Shown here one piece after another: positions 44,992 to 52,811 of a stretch of DNA of 64,000 bases. Under the pieces are notes generated by a model, which did not search any database, was not told where the DNA came from, and was given only the letters and a program-made list of their open reading frames with translations. Both the position numbers and the translations under genes were made by a program. Source of the DNA: an uncultured Granulosicoccaceae bacterium (lineage in GTDB: Bacteria > Pseudomonadota > Gammaproteobacteria > Granulosicoccales > Granulosicoccaceae). Numbering within the stretch: the first letter of the stretch is position 1; the number at the start of each line of letters is the position of its first letter. The stretch lies in assembly GCA_937927895.1 (NCBI GenBank), contig CALGKA010000058.1, positions 32,151 to 96,150 on the forward strand, written 5' to 3'.

Positions 44992-46824
44992 ATGAGTGCC
45001 AACGCATTCCAATTCAGTAACAACGACGACGATATGCCGTCGAAATTTGCAGACCCAGTCACCGGCAAGCTAATGTTAGCGCCGATTCTTGACGAATTAC
45101 TCGCAGACGGCATGATTTCCAGCGAGAATCACCAGATTCTCACAACTGTTCGAACCAGTGGCGGGCAGGCAGACAAAACTGCGCTGCAGGGCATTGCTGA
45201 GTGTAATTGGGACAACCAGTTGTCGCCTGGCTCAAAATTGAACGCCAATGTATTGCTCAATTGGCTATCAGCGAAGATCGATGTACCGGTCAAGCGTGTT
45301 GATCCGCTCAACACAGATGTAGCAGCCGTGACGTCTGTGATGTCTGTGGCCTATGCTAAACGATTTCAAATTATTGCTCTGGAAGTCACCCCGACATCCG
45401 TTGTGATTGGTACTTGCGAGCCCTTTGATCAGAGTTGGAAATATGAGCTTTCCAAGGTACTCAAAAAAGATATTGTTGCGGTACTTTTAAGCAGCGACGA
45501 TATCAATCGTTATCTGCAAGAGTTCTACTCGGTTTCAAAATCGGTATTAGGGGCAAAGAAGCAACAGAATACACATGCGCCTGCTAGTGGTGTACAAAAC
45601 CTAGAACAAATGATGGAGCTTGGTCGCAGTGGCAAGCTTGAGGCAAATGATCAACACGTTATTAATATTGTAGATTGGTTGCTGCAATATGCGTTTGAAC
45701 AACGCGCCAGTGATATTCACCTGGAGCCTGCAAGAGACCAAAGCGCTGTACGTTTTCGTATTGATGGTGTACTGCATCATGTTTATGAAGTTCCGGCAAC
45801 AGTAATGGCTGCTATTACTAGCCGAATAAAAATACTCGGTCGTATGGATGTGGCTGAAAAGCGCCGCCCGCAAGATGGCCGAATCAAGACACGTAATGAA
45901 GAAGGTCGTGAGGTTGAACTTCGACTTTCGACTATGCCAACAGCGTTTGGTGAAAAGATGGTGATGCGGGTTTTTGATCCGGATGTATTGCTTAAAAAAC
46001 CAGTTGAATTGGGTTTTACAGAAAAAGAGCAAGAAGTTTGGGAGGGTATGCTTAAAGCGCCGCATGGAATTATTCTGGTAACAGGCCCTACCGGTTCAGG
46101 TAAAACCACAACGCTTTATACCAGCTTGCAGCAATTGGCTACACCGCAAGTGAACTTGTGTACGGTAGAAGATCCAATAGAATTGATTGTACCGGCGTTT
46201 AATCAGATGCAAGTGCAGCCCAATATAGAGCTGGATTTCGCCACTGGTATAAGAACATTACTAAGACAAGATCCCGATATTATAATGGTCGGTGAAATAC
46301 GTGATGTTGAAACCGCACAAATGGCAATTCAGGCGGCACTTACAGGGCATTTAGTAATTAGTACCTTGCACACCAATGATGCGCCAGCTGCCATTACCCG
46401 ATTGCTTGAACTGGGTATTCCGTATTACCTACTACGCAATACATTGATCGGTGTGTTGGCGCAACGACTAGTTCGAACACTTTGCCCAAATTGCTCTATC
46501 ACTGTGCCTGTTGATGTTGATGACTGGAACGGTTTGGTTTCCCCGGTGGGTTTAGAACCGCCGCAAGTAGTGCAAGAGAAAGGCGGTTGCCAGGAGTGTA
46601 GAGATACAGGCTATAAGGGGCGTGTTGGTTTGTATGAAATTATGCAAATGACAGATAGTGTAAAAAGAAAGATACTGCCTGATGGTGATATTTCAGACTT
46701 ACGGGATCAGGCAGTCAAAGATGGAATGGAGCCATTGCGCGTCAGCGGCGCACGCAAAGTGGCCAGTGGATTAACCACTATGTCTGAAGTCTTGCGCGTT
46801 GCTCCACCACCAATGGATTATTAA
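44992..46824 (+). CDS. GspE/PilB family secretion or pilus ATPase
   Basis: About 610 aa from ATG 44992; a GTG 12 bp upstream would add four residues. N-terminal ~45-160 is the MshEN/GspE N-domain. The ATPase core has GPTGSGKTTTLY (Walker A), the Asp box VEDPIE, IIMVGEIRDVETAQMAIQAALTGHLVISTLHTND (Walker B and His box), then the zinc motif LCPNCSI...CQECRDTGYKGRVGLYEIM. It powers type IV pilus, T2SS or a related system, but no pilus or secretion genes lie beside it. Confidence 0.9.
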   Translation: MSANAFQFSNNDDDMPSKFADPVTGKLMLAPILDELLADGMISSENHQILTTVRTSGGQADKTALQGIAECNWDNQLSPGSKLNANVLLNWLSAKIDVPVKRVDPLNTDVAAVTSVMSVAYAKRFQIIALEVTPTSVVIGTCEPFDQSWKYELSKVLKKDIVAVLLSSDDINRYLQEFYSVSKSVLGAKKQQNTHAPASGVQNLEQMMELGRSGKLEANDQHVINIVDWLLQYAFEQRASDIHLEPARDQSAVRFRIDGVLHHVYEVPATVMAAITSRIKILGRMDVAEKRRPQDGRIKTRNEEGREVELRLSTMPTAFGEKMVMRVFDPDVLLKKPVELGFTEKEQEVWEGMLKAPHGIILVTGPTGSGKTTTLYTSLQQLATPQVNLCTVEDPIELIVPAFNQMQVQPNIELDFATGIRTLLRQDPDIIMVGEIRDVETAQMAIQAALTGHLVISTLHTNDAPAAITRLLELGIPYYLLRNTLIGVLAQRLVRTLCPNCSITVPVDVDDWNGLVSPVGLEPPQVVQEKGGCQECRDTGYKGRVGLYEIMQMTDSVKRKILPDGDISDLRDQAVKDGMEPLRVSGARKVASGLTTMSEVLRVAPPPMDY

Positions 46825-46840
46825 CACAGCGTTATATACG

Positions 46841-47470
46841 CTAAGCAGTCGATGCATTAGCGTTCGGCTGTAGTTTTCTTGCAACGACTTGATACAAGTG
46901 CCACTGGTGTTTGATACCTTGAGTATTTTTACCGTGGGATCTATGCTCATTGAAACGAAGCACTTCAAAGTCTTTGAAAAGTGATCTGACTTCAGATTCT
47001 TCGAAAGCACAAACTGTAGGCCACAGTTTGCTTGCACCGCTCGTGTCGCTTGCCATAGTATCTTCATGGCCTAAGAATGATCCACAAAAAACGCCGTTAG
47101 TATTTAAGCATTCAACTATCTTTTGCCATACTGTTTTAAATTCCGTCTGTGGGCAAAAAAATAAACTGGCATCAGCCACTACTAGTGATGCTTGAGGGTA
47201 GTTGAAAGTACTAAAGGAAGCTCTTGTTAAGCTTACCAGGTTGTTGCCTTTGAAACGTCGTGTGCATCTGTCGATGGATTCTTTTTCTAGATCAAAGCCG
47301 TGTACGGTAAAGCCGTTTGTGATCAAATAATTTATATCTGCACCAGCACCGCAGCCACAATCGATGGCAACTTTAGATGCACCGATATTTTGAACCGCGA
47401 ATACTAAGTCTTCGCGTGCTTCACGATGTTCTGTCGCGTCAAAGTACTGTGTGATAGGCGAGTGGAGCAA
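46841..47470 (-). CDS. Class I SAM-dependent methyltransferase (TehB-like)
   Basis: 209 aa with TTG start. Motif I VAIDCGCGAGADINYLITNG (about 33-53), acidic end GFDLEKESI, then LVVADASLFFCP (motif II) and a motif-III-like CLNTNGVFCGSFLG. Small TehB/thiopurine-type domain. No clear ribosome site; only 17 bp separate the start from the palindrome upstream. Substrate unknown. Confidence 0.8.
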   Translation of the reverse strand: MLHSPITQYFDATEHREAREDLVFAVQNIGASKVAIDCGCGAGADINYLITNGFTVHGFDLEKESIDRCTRRFKGNNLVSLTRASFSTFNYPQASLVVADASLFFCPQTEFKTVWQKIVECLNTNGVFCGSFLGHEDTMASDTSGASKLWPTVCAFEESEVRSLFKDFEVLRFNEHRSHGKNTQGIKHQWHLYQVVARKLQPNANASTA

Positions 47471-47487
47471 AATAGGTTAATGTCTAG

Positions 47488-47625
47488 TAACTAGTGCTCA
47501 TCCATAAACGAACGCTACTGCGGTCGCCCCAGGTACGCAATCTTTTACCGACTACATGTAGTAGGCAAAATCTCACGCACCTGGAACAACCTCGCTACGC
47601 GCTGTATATGGATGGGCACTAGTTA
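47488..47625. repeat. 138-bp near-palindromic element between two minus-strand genes
   Basis: Two 69-bp arms of exactly equal length meet at ACTACA|TGTAGT (47556/47557), about 48 of 69 positions paired. The outer ends TAACTAGTGC are identical in both arms, followed by 8 of the next 10 positions (xCATCCATAx), and CCAGGT.CG and TTTT.CC.ACTACA are also conserved. The last three bases give the TAA stop of the S4-domain gene, and the other end also reads TAACTAG outward. Candidate mobile or structural element. Confidence 0.8.
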
Positions 47626-47838
47626 GCTTTCAAGTGCAGTGATGAATTGATCATCACCGAGACTGATGATATCGCCTGCCATGATTTTTTTTCGTTTGCG
47701 GGTTTCGATCTCACCGTTAACAGTCACCAGTTGATCTTCAATCATTTTTTTAGCTACACCACCGCTACTCGCTAGGCCCTCGAACTTAAGTAGTTTGAAT
47801 AGTTCAACTGGTTCTTTATTGAGCATTATTTTTTGCAT
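47623..47838 (-). CDS. S4-domain RNA-binding protein (YbcJ-like)
   Basis: 71 aa. ELFKLLKFEGLASSGGVAKKMIEDQLVTVNGEIETRKRKKIMAGDII is a complete S4 alpha-L RNA-binding motif, about residues 13-59. Small single S4 proteins of the YbcJ/YaaA type bind RNA, possibly the ribosome. Its stop codon TAA is the first three bases of the adjoining palindromic element. Confidence 0.88.
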   Translation of the reverse strand: MQKIMLNKEPVELFKLLKFEGLASSGGVAKKMIEDQLVTVNGEIETRKRKKIMAGDIISLGDDQFITALES

Positions 47839-47997
47839 AGTTCGATTCTGTAGGCAGTGCTTTGTTGTATAAGTACGTTGGCTTAAGTGAGTGTGTCATG
47901 AATAGGTTGCAAGGCTGTAGTTTACACCAAAGGTCTGCTGGTAGGACTAAAGCGCCAATCCTAGTAGTATGGAGTTTTCGTTTTTAAGGAGGCGGCT

Positions 47998-48855
47998 ATG
48001 CTTTCAGGTTCATGCTTATGTGGCGCGGTGGCTTATGAGGTAGCGGAGCCGCTGGAAAACTTTATACATTGCCATTGCTCTATGTGCCGTAAGGCTCATG
48101 GAACACCGTTTGGTAGTTACGTTAGAAGCCCTGCAGTTAGCTTTACTTCGGGTGTAGATAAAGTCAGGCGCTTTGAATCATCCCCTGGATTTTTCAGATG
48201 TTTCTGTGAAGATTGTGGTTCTGTCTTGCCAGAAGATGTTGAAGGTGCAGAGTTTTATTTTGTGCCCGCCGGTGGTTTAGATCAAAAAATTAGTGAGCGA
48301 CCGGTAAAGCACATTTTTGTAGGCTCTAAGGCTGATTGGCACCCGATCACTGATCAGTTACCGCAAATGGCGGAATATGATTCTATAGCTGCTGATCAAG
48401 GCCTCACAACGATTAAGCAGGCAGATAGAAGTGCCGCTCACGTTGGCTGTGTATCGGGCAGTTGTTTATGCGGCGATGTAGCGTTTCGATATAAAACTGG
48501 TAGCGCTAAACTGATGATGCTCTGCCATTGTAATCGCTGTCGTAAAGTGAAGGGGGCGGCACATGCCGCTAATGTATTTGTTCTACCGGAAGATTTTGAA
48601 TGGCTAAAAGGTGATAAAAATATTACCGTTTATGATCTACCCGGTGCTGAGCGTTTTGGTAACGGTTTCTGTAAGCGGTGTGGTTCATCTGTGCCCAGGC
48701 AATCTAAGAATTCACCTATGGTAAATATACCAGCGGGTGCGCTGGATGATCCACCTGGAATCGGAGCTAGTGCGCATATATTTACGGGTTCAAAAGTCGA
48801 TTGGTTTGAGATCACGGATAATATCCAACAGCACGATGAAATGCCGCCAGGCTAA
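47998..48855 (+). CDS. Tandem GFA-domain protein
   Basis: 285 aa with a perfect ribosome site (AAGGAGG) before ATG 47998. Two GFA (glutathione-dependent formaldehyde-activating/CENP-V) zinc domains: domain 1 with SGSCLCGAVAYEV...HCHCSMCRKAHGTPFGSYV...FCEDCGSVLP (about 1-120), and domain 2 with SGSCLCGDVAFRY...LCHCNRCRKVKGAAHA...FCKRCGSSVP (about 155-270). Both keep the zinc-ligand cysteines. A two-domain fusion is less common than the ~130-aa single form. Role of GFA proteins is mostly unknown. A bidirectional terminator follows. Confidence 0.9.
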   Translation: MLSGSCLCGAVAYEVAEPLENFIHCHCSMCRKAHGTPFGSYVRSPAVSFTSGVDKVRRFESSPGFFRCFCEDCGSVLPEDVEGAEFYFVPAGGLDQKISERPVKHIFVGSKADWHPITDQLPQMAEYDSIAADQGLTTIKQADRSAAHVGCVSGSCLCGDVAFRYKTGSAKLMMLCHCNRCRKVKGAAHAANVFVLPEDFEWLKGDKNITVYDLPGAERFGNGFCKRCGSSVPRQSKNSPMVNIPAGALDDPPGIGASAHIFTGSKVDWFEITDNIQQHDEMPPG

Positions 48856-48876
48856 TTGGTAGGTACGCTAAAAAAA

Positions 48877-48902
48877 ACGGGACCCATTAGGTCCCGTTTT
48901 TT
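48877..48902. terminator. Bidirectional intrinsic terminator
   Basis: ACGGGACC (48877-48884), loop, GGTCCCGT (48890-48897), T-run after and A-run before. It ends both the GFA gene and the opposing thioredoxin gene. Confidence 0.9.
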
Positions 48903-48914
48903 CGTTGCTTAGTA

Positions 48915-49337
48915 CTAGCTCGCTACCGCTTTAGCAAACATCGGTTCAATGGCTTCAGCAGATGTTTGGGCGATAACCCGTTCAATCTCTTCGCCATTTT
49001 TAAACATAACTAACGTAGAGCGTCTTCTTACTTCGAGTTCTGTGACAATAGATTCGTTTTTAAACGTATCCCAGTCAACTTTCATAATGGTTACGGCTTG
49101 GTACGCGGGGTTACTGTCGATTAGTGCACTCACGGTGCGCTCTTGAGATCGGCAGGTTCCTCACCAAGGGGCGTAGAAATCAAGCATAAAAGGCTCGCCA
49201 CTCTCGAGGGCTTTTTGATACGCCTCTTGAGTGAAGTCCACATGGTTGCTACTTTCTGCAAAACTGGCTCTACTGGCCAGCGTAGATGCAGAAAGGGCAA
49301 ATGCGGAAAGAGCCAGAAATTGGCGTCTTTTCATCAT
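48915..49337 (-). CDS. Tat-exported thioredoxin-fold protein with TGA at the first catalytic Cys (candidate selenoprotein, UxxC)
   Basis: Read through the in-frame TGA at 49163-49161, the product is 140 aa. AAAGG five bases before ATG 49337 fixes the start. A twin-arginine signal (MMKRRQFLALSAFALSAS) predicts export. HVDFTQEAYQKALESGEPFMLDFYAPW leads into the active site, which reads TGA-G-T-C at residues 59-62, then RSQERTVSALIDSNPAYQAV, TIMKVDWDTFKNE and RRRSTLVMFKNGEEIERVI, the full thioredoxin pattern with intact downstream frame. The normal family motif is WCxxC. Cys to Sec at the first position is the known UxxC selenoprotein arrangement; a hairpin fitting a bacterial SECIS lies 20-38 nt after the TGA. 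The alternative is a nonsense mutation. No selA/B/C/D genes are in the window. Confidence 0.72.
49123..49141 (-). promoter_or_regulatory. SECIS-like hairpin after the in-frame TGA
   Basis: On the minus strand, 20-38 nt after the TGA: A-GCGCAC, loop CGTGA, GTGCAC-T. It pairs as four continuous base pairs below the loop (GCAC/GTGC), one mismatch, then G-C and A-T. The loop starts at +27 and has a G at its second position. Bacterial SECIS elements usually have a small loop with an early G about 16-37 nt after UGA. Found by eye; not folded. Confidence 0.5.
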
Positions 49338-49342
49338 AGTGT

Positions 49343-49370
49343 CCTTTGTCATTGTCGTAATCGACAAAGG
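49343..49370 (-). promoter_or_regulatory. Inverted repeat covering the ribosome site of the thioredoxin gene
   Basis: CCTTTGTC (49370-49363 on the minus strand), 12-nt loop, GACAAAGG (49350-49343). The second arm includes the AAAGG ribosome site, five bases before the ATG, so a folded RNA would hide it. It could also be an operator. Confidence 0.45.
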
Positions 49371-49470
49371 TAGGATTGTCGGTAGGAGAATTAGTTCCCG
49401 GCGTTAGGTGTGTTACCGGGCAGGTCTGTAACGTAAGGCATTCATAGTCAACAATGCTGGTTTAAATCGC

Positions 49471-50259
49471 TCAGTCTACAAACGCTTTTTCTAACACAAA
49501 GCTGCCAGGGCGACTGTTTGAGCCTTCTGTCAGTCCTGCTTGTTGGCAGATCGCTTTTAGGTCTTTATTGAGGCCCATGGAGCCGCAGATCATTGCTCTG
49601 TCGGTCTCTGCATCAAGTGGCGATACATTCAGATCGCTAAACAACTGGCCGCTTTCTATTAATTGCGTAATGCGCCCTCGTGGGGTGAATTCTTCTTGAG
49701 TAATAGTTGGGTAGTAGCGGACTTTGTTTTCCGCGATTTCGCCAATCAGTGGATCATTACTCAAGCTTTTGATCAGATTTTGGCTATAGCCAAGCTCTTC
49801 TACGTGGCGGCAGGTGTGAGTTAAGATGATTTCATCGAATCGGTCGTACAGCTCGGGATCACGAATGAGCGAGGCAAAAGGCGCAACGCCAGTGCCGGTG
49901 GCGAACATATACAAGCGTTTGCCGGGTAGTAAAGCGTCAAGCACAAGTGTGCCGACCGGCTTCGGCTGGACAATAATCTGATCGCCGACTTTGATTTTTT
50001 GTAGGCGCGAGGTCAATGGGCCATCAGTAACCTTGATAGAGTAGAACTCTAGTTCGTCATCCCATGACGGGCTGGCAATAGAGTAGGCACGTTTGAGCGG
50101 CTTTTTGGTGTCTTCAGGCAGGCCAATCATTGTAAACTCACCAGAGCGAAACCGTAGGCTTTCCGGGCGCGTGACTCTAAATGAGAAAAGGCGATCGTTC
50201 CAGTGTTTTACTTCAGTAACGGTCTGTGCGTTCAGAATCGATGTATCGGCTGTATTCAT
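49471..50259 (-). CDS. fpr: Ferredoxin--NADP reductase
   Basis: 262 aa FAD/NADP flavoprotein of the bacterial FPR type. FSFRVTRPESLRFRSGEFTMIGL, the FAD motif RAYSIASP (about 79-86), ELEFYSIKVTDGPLTSRLQ, and NADP loop MFATGTGVAPFASLIRDPELY follow; the end is GSFVLEKAFVD. It moves electrons between NADPH and ferredoxin or flavodoxin. It is 102 bp upstream of the thioredoxin gene on the same strand, so a shared transcript is possible but not required. Confidence 0.95.
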   Translation of the reverse strand: MNTADTSILNAQTVTEVKHWNDRLFSFRVTRPESLRFRSGEFTMIGLPEDTKKPLKRAYSIASPSWDDELEFYSIKVTDGPLTSRLQKIKVGDQIIVQPKPVGTLVLDALLPGKRLYMFATGTGVAPFASLIRDPELYDRFDEIILTHTCRHVEELGYSQNLIKSLSNDPLIGEIAENKVRYYPTITQEEFTPRGRITQLIESGQLFSDLNVSPLDAETDRAMICGSMGLNKDLKAICQQAGLTEGSNSRPGSFVLEKAFVD

Positions 50260-50623
50260 TGGAATCTTGCGAGGGTAGTCTTAAATAACGGCAGGTGTTT
50301 ACAGTGTATGGACAACTGAACGTGTTTTACAGGGTAAAAGCCGCTCGAAATCGCATTTTTGTCAACTATTCATCTGGGTGCTGGAAATCAGAGTCTTGGT
50401 CAGGCTAAGGTATTAAATACTGAAAATTAAACAGTGATGCTTGGCGTAGATGCTGGTCTATAATGATTTAACTGTTGTTGCTTACGGATATTTTTAAGTC
50501 TCTTGATATGCAATGCTTAGCAGGCGCTGTTAGTCTGGATACTCAGTTGTAGGTGTTGACCGCCGTTTGATAGCCGTGACTCTAAGAGTTGGCGTTAGCT
50601 ACACTTAAATTTTTGAGAATTTT
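50260..50623. other. Divergent intergenic region fpr/dehydrogenase
   Basis: 364 bp, AT-rich toward the plus side. A TATAAT at 50459-50464 is a candidate -10 for the plus-strand dehydrogenase, but the -35 is poor (TGATGC at 50435). I see no gene or clear repeat. Confidence 0.5.
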
Positions 50624-51565
50624 ATGACGCAGTCAGTTCTATTAGTGAATCCGCTTTACGGCCCGACACAGGCCGAGCTTGAATCAAATTATCAAGTGCA
50701 TAAGCTTTGGGAGGCATCAGACTCCGCTACGCTGCTGAGTGAAATCGCTGCAGATGTTAAGGCAATTGTCACTGATGGTGGCTCTGGTGCGAGCGCGGAC
50801 CTAATGAGACAACTACCCAAAGTGGGTATGGTGACCGTATTTGGAGTTGGCGTTGATGCAGTCGATCTTGATTACTGTAAAGTCAATGGCATTCGCGTTG
50901 GTAACACACCAGATGTTTTAACCGATGATGTTGCTGATTTAGCGCTGGCCCTATGTCTCTCATCGTATAGGCAAATTCCTTTTGCGCATCAATATGCATC
51001 TACCGGTTTATGGGAGTCACAAGGTGCTGCACCTTTAACAACTAAATTTACTGGTGCAAGTGTTGGTATTCTTGGACTTGGCCGTATTGGCCAAGCTATA
51101 GCAAAGCGATTGGAAGGCTTTAAATGCCAGATCAGTTATTGCAACAGGAATGAACGCAGCGATGTTGAATACCACTATTACTCCGATCTTATTGCCATGG
51201 CAGAAGCCGTGGATTGTTTAATTTTGGCGGTTGCACCCACTCCTGATATGGCAGGTTTTGTCGGTCCTGATGTATTTGCAGCGTTAGGTAAGAATGGTCG
51301 AATTATCAATGTGTCGCGTGGATTGGTGCTCGATGAACCAGCACTGGCTGAGGCGCTTCAGTCAGGTAAGATTGCGGGCGCCGGTCTTGATGTATTTGTT
51401 AATGAGCCATTAATTAACAGTGATCTATTGAATATGCCAAATGTGGTTTTACAGCCTCATGTGGCTAGTGGTACGGTGCAAACACGTACTGCAATGGGAA
51501 ATCTTATGTTGGAAAATTTGGCGAATTTTTTTAATGATAAAGAACTTGCAGCCTTTGTAGCTTAA
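50624..51565 (+). CDS. D-2-hydroxyacid dehydrogenase
   Basis: 313 aa. GILGLGRIGQAIAKRLEGF is the Rossmann NAD(P) loop (about 149-167). The catalytic trio is at INVSRGLVLDE (Arg), GAGLDVFVNEP (Glu) and LQPHVASGT (His), near residues 226-285. Length and order match glyoxylate/hydroxypyruvate reductases and related 2-hydroxyacid dehydrogenases; CNRNERSD after the second Rossmann strand suggests NADP preference (Arg instead of Asp). Exact substrate not determined. Confidence 0.9.
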   Translation: MTQSVLLVNPLYGPTQAELESNYQVHKLWEASDSATLLSEIAADVKAIVTDGGSGASADLMRQLPKVGMVTVFGVGVDAVDLDYCKVNGIRVGNTPDVLTDDVADLALALCLSSYRQIPFAHQYASTGLWESQGAAPLTTKFTGASVGILGLGRIGQAIAKRLEGFKCQISYCNRNERSDVEYHYYSDLIAMAEAVDCLILAVAPTPDMAGFVGPDVFAALGKNGRIINVSRGLVLDEPALAEALQSGKIAGAGLDVFVNEPLINSDLLNMPNVVLQPHVASGTVQTRTAMGNLMLENLANFFNDKELAAFVA

Positions 51566-51682
51566 TATAAGCGAAATTGTTTGTACGCAATCAGTACGCG
51601 GGTCTTAAGTTGTAGTCCATAAATGTGCTGTTGCTTATGTTAACTGCATAGGTTTCATTGGAAGGGTACAGGGAGTGTTGGA

Positions 51683-52351
51683 GTGAAGATTCTTTTAATA
51701 GACGATCACAGTCTTTTTGCTGAAGGGCTGCGCATTCTTCTAAAAGACTTCGATCAATCAGTGCAGCTGATCTGCTGCAACAGTTGTGAAGCAGCGCTTG
51801 AGCAACCCGATCCTGAAACTATAGAGTTAATTCTGCTCGATTATTATTTGCCGGGTTTGAGTGGGGTGGAGGCGCTAATCAGGCTTCGCGACTACTGTCC
51901 AAACTCTCGTATCACTGTGGTATCAGCGTTGGATGATCCGCGGCATATCAGAAGCATCATTGATGCAGGGGCTGCGGGCTTTATTCCCAAAACGTCAACC
52001 TTCGCCGTTATGTCTGCTGCTTTGCATTTAGTGTTGGCGGGTGGCACCTATTTGCCGCCACGAGCGATCGAAGAGACTCATGTGCTAGATAGCAGTGATT
52101 CGGTATCGGAAGGCCAGGGGCGGATAACGAACCGGCTGGATAGCCTTTCTCAACGACAGCGCGAAGTGATAATGCAGTTAGTGCAGGGTAAGCCGAATAA
52201 GGTGATAGCCAGAACGCTTGATATTTCTGAGCACACGGTTAAGGCTCACATATCAGCGTCGTTCAAGTTGCTTGGTGTGAAAAACAGAACTGAAGCAGTT
52301 TATGCTACAGCGAAATTATATCGGGATGAAGAAATCACGCCTAGCTCTTAG
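51683..52351 (+). CDS. LuxR-family response regulator (orphan)
   Basis: 222 aa with GTG start. Receiver domain ~1-120: KILLIDDHSLFAEGLRILL (acidic DD), LILLDYYLPGLSGVEAL (phospho-Asp ~53), and later switch residues and the PKT lysine segment. C-terminal HTH ~150-210: LSQRQREVIMQLVQGKPNKVIARTLDISEHTVKAHISASFKLLGVKNRTEAV, the NarL/FixJ type. No histidine kinase is adjacent, so the partner is unknown. It could act on the dehydrogenase or other genes nearby (inference). Confidence 0.9.
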   Translation: MKILLIDDHSLFAEGLRILLKDFDQSVQLICCNSCEAALEQPDPETIELILLDYYLPGLSGVEALIRLRDYCPNSRITVVSALDDPRHIRSIIDAGAAGFIPKTSTFAVMSAALHLVLAGGTYLPPRAIEETHVLDSSDSVSEGQGRITNRLDSLSQRQREVIMQLVQGKPNKVIARTLDISEHTVKAHISASFKLLGVKNRTEAVYATAKLYRDEEITPSS

Positions 52352-52412
52352 GCGCGATTAGTGGCTAGTGGCTATGGCCAGTGGATTGGTAAATAACTGG
52401 CAGAGCAGCTGC

Positions 52413-52727
52413 CTATTTAGCAGCATCCATCTCGCTGAAAAATGCTGCAAGATCCAGCATGTCTTGATCACTTAAGCCCGCGGCCATGGGCGCCATGATG
52501 GCAGCTGAAGCACCTTTACGTTCACCAGATTTATACGCTTTGAGTTGTGCTGCGATGTACTCAGCTTTTTGGCCAGCCAAGTTAGGGTAGGTCGGCGCTA
52601 TGCTGACACCGTTAGGTCCGTGGCAAGCAATACATACGGCAGCTTTATTTTTTCCGGCAGCTGCATCGCCTGCAGCATAAGCACTGCTCATACCGCATAT
52701 TAAGAGTGTAGTTAGTAATAGTTTCAT
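52413..52727 (-). CDS. Small class I cytochrome c
   Basis: 104 aa with signal peptide (LLLTTLLICGMSSAYAAG). Mature: haem site CIACHGPNG (about 32-40), and Met axial ligand in AAIMAPMAAGLSDQDMLDLAAFFSEMDAAK. It resembles cytochrome c4/c553-type single-haem electron carriers in the periplasm. Downstream of fusB on the minus strand, after a hairpin. Confidence 0.92.
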   Translation of the reverse strand: MKLLLTTLLICGMSSAYAAGDAAAGKNKAAVCIACHGPNGVSIAPTYPNLAGQKAEYIAAQLKAYKSGERKGASAAIMAPMAAGLSDQDMLDLAAFFSEMDAAK

Positions 52728-52765
52728 TCGGCGATCCTTATTTCTAATGAAGATGATTCTAAGGG

Positions 52766-52794
52766 TCTGAGCCCTTGTTATAGTAGGGCTCAGA
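52766..52794. terminator. 10-bp hairpin after the EF-G gene
   Basis: TCTGAGCCCT (52766-52775), 9-nt loop, AGGGCTCAGA (52785-52794), just past the EF-G stop on the minus strand. No strong T-run follows, so termination strength is uncertain. Confidence 0.6.
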
Positions 52795-52811
52795 CTAGGC
52801 TTAACTTGCGT

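Noticed and set aside
48915..49133. C-terminal half of the thioredoxin called as a separate gene from GTG 49133
   Set aside because: It starts inside the thioredoxin fold, lacks the active site and continues the upstream frame exactly across the TGA.
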